Shown: positions 36,701-45,243 of the stretch, piece after piece
Numbering within the stretch: position 1 is the stretch's first letter
Layout of the letters: every line of letters starts with the position of its first letter
DNA from: Trebouxia sp. TZW2008
Taxonomy: Eukaryota; Chlorophyta; Trebouxiophyceae; Trebouxiales; Trebouxiaceae
NCBI GenBank assembly: GCA_002118135.1
Contig: BDIU01000156.1
Coordinates: 8,231 to 72,230, forward strand
DNA: 64,000 nucleotides
Reading direction: 5' to 3'
Position numbers and translations under genes: made by a program
Notes under the pieces: generated by a model
What the model saw: only the letters and a program-made list of their open reading frames with translations
The model's database searches: none
What the model was told of the DNA's origin: nothing

Positions 36701-39472
36701 AATGGGCAGGCCATGCGTATTGACGGCAGCACTAGCATGGAGGGGCGCAAAAAAGCAATGGATGACTTTCAGCAGAAGGCGTCTGTGCGCCTGGCCGTGT
36801 TGTCCATTACTGCTGCTGGGGTGAGCACTGATCATGTTGTTCAAGTGACTAGCTGCAGCATGCATCATTGCTGTTGGCACAAGCGTTCAGTGCATTGCTT
36901 GTCAGAGGCTGTTTGAGCAAAGTTCTGCTAAAGGACAGTGTATGCTTTGCTGCGCTGTACATCACTCCTGCTGCGCTGTACATCACTCCTGCTGGGGTGA
37001 GAAATGTTTATACCTTGTGTGTTGGTGCAAACATGCGATGAGTCATACTAGGCGATGCATGTCAAGCAATGTCACGCAGCAACAGACACCACCAAATATG
37101 TTAAGGTGATCCCTCCCTGGCCGAGGCTTGATCATGCTGTTGCATACTTGCAAACTGCTAGAATTGCAGCACAGAGACTGGCTTGTATGTGTCTCACCTT
37201 CTCCAAACGTGCAAAATCGCAGAGAATGCATGCATATGCCTTTTGCAGGAAGCTGTACATCAAGTGAAAGTGGTCTACTGTGTCTCTTCAGATGGGCATC
37301 ACTTTGACAGCAGCCCAGTGCGTGATCTTTGGTGAGCTCTACTGGAACCCTGGGCACCTTGTTCAGGTCAGCAGTTGCAGCTGTTTGATCTTCACTTCCT
37401 GTACAACTTCAGTCAGCAGCCATCTTGCATCAGACTGAGCACTGCAATACTGTGCCACAAACATCTGTGTGCAACAATATCAAAACCGTTTACGGTCGCT
37501 GATCACAATGCAGTACATGATCCTGCGTGAGCCGTATTAGAACCCTGGGCACCTTGTTCAGGTTAGCAAAGTCGTCTCCACGACGTGCTTGAAGGCTGAG
37601 TGCTGCTGTGCACATCTGCTTACCGGCCACACTGGAGCAAATCTTGCCCAGCTGTTGAACGTTGGTGCGCCACAAAATTAGCCCCATCATGATCAACATC
37701 ATCATCAGCAGCGTGAGCATCATATCCCCCAGTACTGCTGTACTAACAGTACTTGTGTCCCTTGTCACTGCTGACTTGTGTAATGTCACTGGCATTGTTG
37801 CTGTTTCTGTCATAGTTGTGATGCATTTGTTGTGCATTACTGCAGGAACATATTATTGGAGGAACAACAACATCACTATGCTTCTTTTGTTGGCTTGCAG
37901 GCTGAGGACAGGGCACACAGGCTAGGGCAGCAGGGCTGTGTGCAGGTGCGTTACCTCATTGCCCCAGGCACCATTGACGACGCCATGTGGCCCTTGCTAG
38001 GCAAGAAGCTGCAAGTCGTGGGCAAAGCCCTGGACGGCAATGCTACAGGATCTGCCACAGGTACTGCCACAACCACATGATGTTACTGATGACAGTTTTG
38101 AGCTCAGTGCGCTGCTGTCTGTTGTTGATCCCTGCTTGGTAAGAAGCTCCAGGTCATTGGCAAAGCCCTACATGACAACACCACAAGTTCTGCCACAGGT
38201 TCTGTCCCAGGCGCTGTAGCAAGTTTGCTGTAACTATACCCCAGGTTGCTCAAGGTTTACATGTTTTTGGTCCCTGCTCGGCGTCAAGCTGCCAATTCAG
38301 GGGTAGCATGAGCTCGCAGTGCAACAGGTTTTGCCGCAGCTGTTGTCGTGCTCAACTGCTTATCAATCTGGGGCTGTCAGGCACACTTGATTCAAAAGGT
38401 GCCTTTGACATTGGCCCTGATGCTGGCAGCAATAGAAGTTGGTAAACAAAATCATCTTATTGCCTCAGACATTTGCATTGGTTGCTGCTGTGCAAGGTTC
38501 CTTGGGGAAGCTTGATGACATTGCAGTAATTGTGTCTGCAAACCGCACTCAGCTCGCAGCTCTACAATCATAGAGAACACCGTGATTTCTTCTCCGTCCT
38601 TGCTCATTCACACCTCAAGTCAAGCAGATAGGCAAGCGCTGATTGTAGGAGATAAGCTGTGACTGTGCTGTTGTGCAGGCCTACACATATCTGACGCTTC
38701 CTCCCTTGCCACTTACATACCTTCAGACAGACAGCAGCCAAGCTCAGCTGTGTCCTCTGCAGCTGACACCAATTCACCTGCGTCATTGGGTCAACAGCCT
38801 CCCACACACCCACAGACATCATCTACCCTTAGGCATGCCACATCAGCTGCAAGCACTGTGCAAAAGGCAACAGCTGAAAGGCAGAGTACCCCTCTCAATG
38901 GGCAAAGCACTCCTGTCAATGGGCAGGTCGCCTCTGTCAACGGGCAACAAAGGGCAACCCTTGCCCATCAAGGCCCTAGCAGTGGGCAGAAGCGTCCCAG
39001 CAGTGTGCAGTCACTGCTGCAGAAGGTGCAGGCAAACAAAAGGGTCAAGCAAACTACACTAGACATGGGATTCAACCCTACTGCCAAAGCACAGTCTGTA
39101 GACCCTGGCAGGAGTGAAAGGGAGCCCCAATCAGCTAGAAGGCAAAGCAGGCTTGCCAATGGGCACACCCCTTATGCCGATGGGCAACACTCTGCCTATC
39201 ATCAGCAAATAGAGCCTAGAACACAGTTCACAGCTTCAGCATCTGCCAAGGAACCATTGAATAGCAGATCCCCTTATGGCAATGTTGCACAAGTGTTGGA
39301 CTTGACAGATTCTGAAAATGACACTGGTGGAGGCCAAGATGCAGGGCCAATTGAGCAGTGCTCCAATGCTGCAGCTGTAGGCCGCGCTAGCAAAGCAAGC
39401 CAGCTTCGATGTATCGAGTCTTCTGGTGAGCCTTCAGACAAACAGCCTGACAGCTGCATTGATCTTACCTGA
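30715..39472 (+). CDS. SMARCAL1/HARP-like SNF2 annealing helicase
   Basis: ATP-driven DNA translocase; relatives rewind RPA-coated DNA at stalled replication forks. Exons in phase: 30715-31268, 31550-31667, 31884-32085, 32516-32784, 33086-33241, 33619-33719, 34290-34443, 34957-35102, 35381-35480, 35836-36004, 36633-36820, 37292-37366, 37901-38060 and 38679-39472 (about 1061 residues). A HARP-like segment lies at about 240-285 ([17 protein letters not shown], then WAF). Motif I is [10 protein letters not shown] (about 371-380), motif II CDESH, motif [14 protein letters not shown], then IRIDGSTS-like [13 protein letters not shown] and motif [12 protein letters not shown] (about 745-754). A long disordered C-tail has SUMO-interaction-like and PIP-like motifs. 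The first exon's donor is weak, so the N-terminus is less certain. Several exons have decayed neighbours. Confidence 0.9.
32117..32271 (+). repeat. Decayed copy of SNF2-gene exon 3
   Basis: Repeats the HARP-like exon (31884-32085): [19 protein letters not shown] with frameshifts further on and the same AG|GTGAGC donor. Confidence 0.93.
32881..32921 (+). repeat. (GCTGT)n microsatellite
   Basis: About seven GCTGT pentamers in an intron of the SNF2 gene; the same pentamer recurs at 42661. Confidence 0.95.
34163..34720 (+). repeat. Three decayed copies of SNF2-gene exon 7 (DESH exon)
   Basis: The intact exon 7 is 34290-34443. A copy at 34163-34275 reads [18 protein letters not shown], with DESH changed to VESH. 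Partial 3' copies lie at about 34500-34578 ([14 protein letters not shown]) and 34630-34715 ([16 protein letters not shown] followed by a stop). Confidence 0.93.
34858..34920 (+). repeat. (CTTG)n / CCTGCTTG low-complexity repeat
   Basis: Simple sequence rich in TTGC units just upstream of exon 8 of the SNF2 gene. Open frames through it are artefacts. Confidence 0.9.
36480..36565 (+). repeat. Decayed copy of SNF2-gene exon 11
   Basis: Reads [20 protein letters not shown], a diverged copy of [20 protein letters not shown] (36633-36820), upstream of the intact exon. Confidence 0.9.
37488..37565 (+). repeat. Decayed copy of SNF2-gene exon 12
   Basis: Repeats the exon at 37292-37366 but with a stop where the intact exon has Tyr-Trp: the [11 protein letters not shown] region here reads EPY, stop, NPGHLVQ. 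Confidence 0.9.
38130..38335 (+). repeat. Two decayed copies of SNF2-gene exon 13 end
   Basis: The first copy (about 38130-38198) reads [15 protein letters not shown] like [15 protein letters not shown] of exon 13. The second (about 38270-38332) is more decayed. Confidence 0.85.
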
Positions 39473-39779
39473 CTGCTGGGAGTCGATGGGATAAAACATT
39501 GGGATTGAGTAGGGGTGCGGCTGGGTCAGGCAATCAGAAACCCATGTCTGCAAGTCAAAATGCATGGTGACTAATGCTGATCATAGTTGAGCTTCACGGG
39601 ATGAGATCCTTTGGCCAAATTGTGCGAATTGTAAATGCCACCAGTGCCTCTTAAATTGCACGGGTCAATGCACTGCTTTAGAGTGTTTCTGATCTACTAG
39701 ATTGAACACACATGATGCAGCTTGCAAGTACTGTAGTCAAGATCCTTCGAGTGACATCATGGTGGCTGCTGTTTGCATA

Positions 39780-40112
39780 CTAGTAGTGCATATGATTGTG
39801 CTTTACTGTGGATTGTCCAGGTTTCACTTGTGTCAATCCGAACCTGCTGCAAGGCTGAGCATGCTGCAAAGAGAGAGAGCGAGAGAATAATTTTACTTGC
39901 TTTAGCCAGCCAATATTTCTAAACTCGGGCTGGGGGCTCTCGCTCTTCGGGGCTGCCGCTCTCGGGGGCCGCTCTGGGGCGCTCTCTTCGGATTCGCTCT
40001 CGAGGGCCGCTCTCTGACGAGGGGCAGGGCGGTTGTCGGCGACTGGATGGTGGCCAGCTGCGGCATCACATGTGCCACAAAGAGGGCACTGCGAGATGTG
40101 CCTAGCCTTCAT
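39780..40112 (-). other. GC-rich open frame, acidic/Pro-rich, of unknown nature
   Basis: A minus-strand frame of 110 codons with CPLCGTCDAAAGHH near the start and then a low-complexity Glu/Ser/Arg/Pro stretch (ESESEESAPERPP). The island at about 39925-40080 is much richer in G+C than its surroundings. Candidate splice sites (Q|GTAAAA donor, CTTTGCAG acceptor) lie at its end. It could be one exon of a small gene or a remnant of an inserted element. There is too little evidence to call a gene. Confidence 0.3.
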
Positions 40113-40249
40113 GTCCCTAGCTATCCAGGTGCTCTGTTGACGAACGCCGAGACAATTTATTGCATGCTTATTTTAGTTTAGGTATGATTTGCATTGATTC
40201 ATTGTTGATGTTGTCTGTTGACCCCCCTGTTGGGTCCCAAGGACAGTAA

Positions 40250-40272
40250 AATTGATTGATTGATTGATTGAG
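40250..40272 (+). repeat. (TTGA)n microsatellite
   Basis: Short run of TTGA/GATT tetranucleotide repeats upstream of the dehydrogenase gene. Confidence 0.95.
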
Positions 40273-40409
40273 ACACAAGAAACGCTTGCCTGGCGTTTTG
40301 CAAAGTTACGTACTCTAGGTTCGCGCTTGTGATGTTACTCTTAGCTACAGCCAGTCGCAAGCTTTGAGTGACGAGCGTTGGTATTGCATGCAAGGCTTGC
40401 GGCTCAGAC

Positions 40410-43400
40410 ATGCAGGCTTTGCGCTTCGATGAGGCGGATGGCAAAGGCCTGCAGGTGAAGACTGATCAACCGATTCCTGCTCCGCAATCCGGCGAGGCTC
40501 TCGTGCATGTACTGCGTGCTGGCATTTGCTCGACGGTAGGGCTATGTAACCCCGTACTAGCATCTTCACTCTCGCGGCTTGCGCTCGCATCGCCAAATTA
40601 ACATGCGTGCTATGCAGGACCTTGAGATTATCAAAGGCTATGTACCCGGATACAGCAGCGTGCTAGGCCACGAGTTTGTAGGCATAGTCGAGAAGTGTGA
40701 TGATCAGCAATGGGTCGGCAGACGAGTTGCTGGCGAAATCAATTGCCTGTGCGAGTCGTGGAAGCACCCCGACCCGGTGAGGGTGCGCAACCATGCCCCG
40801 AAGCGCGTCGTGCTGGGCATCATCAATAAGGATGGGTGCATGGGAGAGTACATCACCCTTCCCGTCGGCAACCTACATCAGATTCCAGAAGATTTGACTG
40901 ACCAAGAGGCGTGTTTCACTGAACCTTTGGCAGCTGCTTGCAGAATAGCAGAACAGCAGGTATGTAAGACAAGCAAGTTGGCAACTACTCCTCTTCTTAT
41001 GGACACTCAATGTAAGGATGCTCTTGATGTAAGGACGATGCGATTGGGAACTAGTCACTGTGTTCTGACTGCAATGGCAACCCTCAGTAAGTACAATTTA
41101 GTGCAGGGACAATTTTCTTGGTGACCAAAGCAGTCATTACAAAGAGGAGTTACTGTATAGGCAATGGAAAATTGGGCTAATTTGTGGCACAAGCTCTGGT
41201 TGTGCTCACAAGTCAAGTAAGTGGCGCACTTTGGGCGGTCTTGTGATGCTGCCAGCAACAGTTGCCATGCTTGTCGTCTCATGCAAGCTTGTGCACAACT
41301 CTTCAGCAAGACAGACGACTATGGCTGCCATTTTGTCTGTCTTGCTGATGGCGTGTGATGACAAGCGTGGCAAGTATTACTGACAGGCAATAGCAACTAA
41401 GGCTTGCTTGTGGCGCAGGGCCGATAGGTCTCAAGGAAGCGGAGCAGTTGACGCACTTGGGCAGCTCTCAGATCTTGCCGGTACCACTTGCCATGCTTGT
41501 CACCGCATGCCAGCTTGTGTGTAGGTCATCAGCAAGACATACGCCCACAACCGTCACTTTGTCTGTCTTGCTGATGACCTGCACACAAGCTTGCATGTGA
41601 TAACAAGCGTGGCAATTATTACTGATAGGCAATGGCAAAATGGGATTGCTTTCAATGCAAGCTCTGATCTCAGCAGTCGGCGCACATTGGTCGCTTCTGT
41701 GCAGGTCTCTCAAAAAGCAGACAAAGTGGCGGTTATATGCAACAGCAAATCCAGCTTGTTTGTAGCACAACAACTGATAGTGCTGAAAGAGATCCAGCAA
41801 CTGTGGAAGCTTGTGTGCAGGCCATTCAAAAGACAGACAAAGTGACAGTCACAGGCGATGGCAAATTGGGGATGCTTATGGCACAAGCAATGCTAGAAAA
41901 CCCAGCAGTTCACGATGACAGCTTATGTGCACGTCATTCAGAAGACAGACAAAGTGGTTCTCATGGTGCTGGAAGAAGCTCAGCAATTGATGCACGGCGG
42001 TAGCTTGTGTGCAGGTCATCCAAAAGACAGACAAATTGGCAGTCATAGGAAATGGCAATGTGGGATTACTTGTGGCACAACCTCTCAAAGTGCCCAACAC
42101 AATTCAGCAGTTGATGCACGTCAAGATTTGTGTGCAGGCTATTCAGAAGACAGACAAAGCGGCTCTGCTAGTACTCAAACAAGTCAAGAAATTGACACAT
42201 ATTGGCAGCTTGTGTGCAGCTCAATCCAAAGACAGACAAAGCGGCAGTCACAGGCGAAGGCAAATCGCATGTGCTTGCGCAAACTTGACAGTGCTCAAGG
42301 AAATAAAGCAGTTGTGACACTTTGCATAGTGCTACAGATTTTGCCAACAACACTCACCATGATTGTCATTACATGCAAGCTTGTGTACAGGTCATTCAGA
42401 AGACAGACAGGGTGGCAGTCATAGGCGATGGCAAACTGGGCTTGCTTGTGGCACAAGCTCTGATAGTGCTCAAAGAAGTCCAACAGTTGACGCATTTTGG
42501 GCGACATCAAGACAAGCTTAAGCTCATAAGTGGGTCAGAGTATCATGTGGTTTCCGATGAGACAAAAACTGAACATAGCCAGGTGAGCTGGAGCAGACAA
42601 AGCCTGTCAAGAGCAGCACACATTGTTTTTCTTGCATGTTGCTGGTGTCTTGTGCCTCCTGCTGTGCTGTGCTGTGCTGTGCTGTGCTGTGCTGTGCTGT
42701 GCTGTGCTGTGCTGTGCTGTGCTGGATCTAGCAGCTTTGTATTCATGGAAGCTGGTAGCAGGCAACAGCAACTTTTCAAGCTTGTGCAGTCGCAAGCAAG
42801 CAGCCATTTACTAACAATACAAACCTGCGTCGAACACCAGATTTGTATTCTGGACCAGCAGTGGTGTAGCTGCTGCAAGCTGACAGCACATGCAGCAGCC
42901 AAACCTTGCATGCCTTTGCCAATGTACATTGGCGTGCATTAGTGCAGCAAGTAAGACTGCAAATGAGAACGCAAGAAACAGGTCAGATACTTCCTCTTCT
43001 GATCTCACTTGTAGCCTTCCTTGTCGGACTACTGCATAACGTTGCATGCTAGCATAGCAACAGGATTATTCTGTGCAGGCGTTTGACGTAGTCATAGGTA
43101 CAAGGCGATCTGCTGGCACTAGCTTTGGTGCGACACATTCAGCTGTACATCAACGGCACAACAGAAGTGCTCTATGCAGGCGTTTGATGTGGTGATAGAT
43201 GCAACAGGGTCTTCACAAGGCATCCTGCTGGCGCTAGCTTTAGTGCGATGCATGGGCACTGTGGTTCTCAAGTCCACTTGCTCTCTCAAAGATCCTGAGC
43301 AACCGCAGTGGAGCGCCATAGCCAATGACCTAGTAGTCAACGAGAAGAAGCTGATCGGATCCAGGTAGGGAAGCTGTCTCACTGACAAATCATCACAGGA

Positions 43401-44033
43401 GGAGAGCTGTCATAGATATGCACTGTCATGGTATGCATTCCAGTGGTGGGCTACAGTCACAGCAGTGCTCTACTGCAGTGACTTGGAGGCAAAGGTCATT
43501 CAGCAGCTGGCCAAAATTGAGGTTCCTGTTGCTGCAGCATTAAAATGCCTAAGGTCGTAAGTATTGCCCTCTGATTGATTGAAGTGATCTTCAACAGTGT
43601 TACAAAGTCAAGCATGAAGTATTATCAACTTACTGTACTTCGCCACAGGGCTCAAGTAAATAATGTAATAAGATGTAAGTTGCTTCAGAGCTTGCACTTG
43701 TGTTGTTCTCAACATTGCAGTCAAGAGGTGGCTCTTGAATGAGACAAACATGCAGGTGCAGCATGCTTTGATTATTTGCATCAGCTCAAGTTTGAGGTGT
43801 GGCGCAAATTTTATGAGTGAGTGACCATTGAGTCTCACATGTGCAGGTGTGGACCGTTTGAGCCAGCGTTGCGGATCTTGCAGGATAGCAGAATGCGCAA
43901 GCTAGTGAACAGCATGGTCACAGCTGCAATGCCACTTTCACAAGGCTTGGAAGCCATCAAGTTAGCACAAAAGAAGGGCACACTCAAAGTGCAGCTGGTC
44001 ATGTCTTCTGAGGCTCAAACAACTCAAAACTGA
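40410..44033 (+). CDS. Zinc-type medium-chain dehydrogenase (MDR family)
   Basis: NAD(P)-dependent alcohol/polyol dehydrogenase fold; substrate unknown. Five exons in phase: 40410-40535, 40618-40959, 42391-42582, 43180-43364 and 43847-44033 (343 residues). Catalytic-zinc region: AGICSTDLEIIKGY and LGHEFVGIVE, with FTEPLAAACRI after it. Rossmann motif VAVIGDGKLGLLVAQAL, then FGRHQDKL, DVVIDATGSSQG, MGTVVLKST and SRCGPFEPALRIL near the C-terminus. This matches MDR proteins that I recall mainly from cyanobacteria and plants. The structural-zinc loop is degenerate: INCLCESWKHPDP has two Cys instead of the usual four. Intron 2 contains about nine decayed copies of exon 3, and two copies of the last exon follow the stop codon. 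Confidence 0.9.
41158..42340 (+). repeat. Array of about nine decayed copies of the dehydrogenase exon 3
   Basis: Copies of CAG|VIQKTDKVAVIGDGKLGLLV with the following LKEVQQL segment occur at about 41158 (tail only), 41282, 41508, 41698, 41808, 41918, 42003, 42124 and 42206, before the intact exon at 42391. Two copies (41918 and 42124) share the same internal deletion, so larger blocks were duplicated too. The third to last, near 42003, still reads VIGNGNVGLLVAQ. Many keep the CAG acceptor. Confidence 0.92.
41282..41610. repeat. Fold-back inverted segments inside the exon 3 array
   Basis: In two array units a forward CAGCAAGACAGAC-type segment is followed within about 20 nt by its reverse complement (GTCTGTCTTGCTG), at 41300-41345 and 41525-41580. 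The second pair extends to about 30 bp arms, so the unit reads as exon on both strands. Confidence 0.85.
42661..42723 (+). repeat. (GCTGT)12 microsatellite
   Basis: Twelve perfect GCTGT pentamers in intron 3 of the dehydrogenase gene. Cys-rich frames across it are not genes. Confidence 0.98.
43079..43140 (+). repeat. Decayed copy of dehydrogenase exon 4 start
   Basis: After a CAG acceptor it reads AFDVVIG and then loses frame; a copy of the AFDVVIDATGSSQG region at 43180. Confidence 0.88.
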
Positions 44034-44053
44034 GTGGTGTCAAAAGCTGAAAG

Positions 44054-44340
44054 CCAGTTCACAGCATGGTCACAGTTGCAACGCCACTATCACAAGGCTT
44101 GGAGGCTGTCAAGCTAGCACAAAAGAAGGCCTCGCTCAAAGTGCAGCTGGTTATGTCTTCTGAGGCTAAAACAACTCAAAATTGAGTGGTGTCAAAAGCT
44201 GAAAGCCAGTTCACAGAATGGTCACAGTTGCAACGCCACTTTCACAAGGCTTGGAGGCTGTCAAGCTCAACCCAAAGAAGGGCGAGCTCAAAGTGCAGCT
44301 TGTGATGTCTTCTGAGACTCAAGCCAAGAGTCACTGACTT
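44054..44340 (+). repeat. Two near-identical copies of the dehydrogenase last exon after its stop
   Basis: The 3' half of the last exon plus 3' flank is repeated twice with an exact 152-bp period (AGCATGGTCAC-type starts at 43911, 44063 and 44215). The copies lie beyond the stop codon and would be 3' UTR. They differ from the exon by only a few substitutions, so they are younger than most arrays here. Confidence 0.95.
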
Positions 44341-44940
44341 GTTGCGGGTTTGCCCAGCAGAACTTGAATGCATGACATTTGTACATGCATGTGTTTTGAG
44401 CGTGACTTCATGGCAAATCTGGTTGTGTGTCACTTTGTAGCGTAGATAGCTGCTTGCACTGACAACAGCAACATAGAGCCGGCATTCTTGTTGCGAGAAT
44501 GCCATCAAGGAACAACAACTGCACAGCTAATGTGCCTTCTGCTCTCCAGCAGTGTTGATTACAGACATACAACAGACGACAGTTTCCAAAGCACAATGTT
44601 AATGGTAGTATATTATATACTTGATAATAATGACTGTTGATCTTCTATACATCAACGGAGTTGTCATTCTTGTAACTATGACACGATACGTGTGTTTGAC
44701 AACTTCATTGAATCAACCAATCACATCAGTACCCAGTCCCAAGTTGGCTTGCTACCCAAATGGTCGGTTCACTCTTAAGTCGTCACAAACGTGGTGAGAA
44801 GCAGGTGTATGACATGCTCTGTGCTTGCAGCACATCACGCTCAAGTCAAGGCAGCCTACATGTGATGGCTTGCACAACTGTCTAGATTCTAGACATACAG
44901 TCCAAGAGAAGTACTGACAGCCGGAACCTGTGTATGCTTG
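44341..44940. other. Convergent intergenic region
   Basis: Between the 3' ends of the dehydrogenase (+) and the potassium transporter (-). No gene was recognised. Confidence 0.4.
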
Positions 44941-45215
44941 ACACCAACAATTCTGCAGCACTCTCAGAAACACAGGAACAATGAGCTCTAAGGTATATAT
45001 CTATGGCTGCAACTGGTAATGACACCAGTTTCGCAACATCATAGAAACACAGGCACAACGACCTCTAAGGTATCTATTTTTGAATGCAAATGATGCTGTG
45101 ATGAGCCAGCAAGCCCACACAAGCTTTTGAACAACTGATTGATGAGAACACCCCTCAAAAAATTGCTGCCTTCGGCTGGTACAGGCTTTATGCAAGCCTC
45201 AACCCACACAGCACC
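44941..45215 (-). repeat. Two copies of the KUP last-exon end, downstream of the stop
   Basis: About 45039-45215 reads SLGAVWVEACIKPVPAEGSN and ends VVVPVFL like the true C-terminus at 45244. About 44941-45030 is a shorter copy. Both lie beyond the stop codon. Confidence 0.9.
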
Positions 45216-45243
45216 CAGAGATGCTGCAACAATTTTGCAGCGT

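Noticed and set aside
42623..42814. Cys/Leu/Val-rich frames across the GCTGT repeat (also at 32867-33070)
   Set aside because: Microsatellite translation only; no splice or family support.
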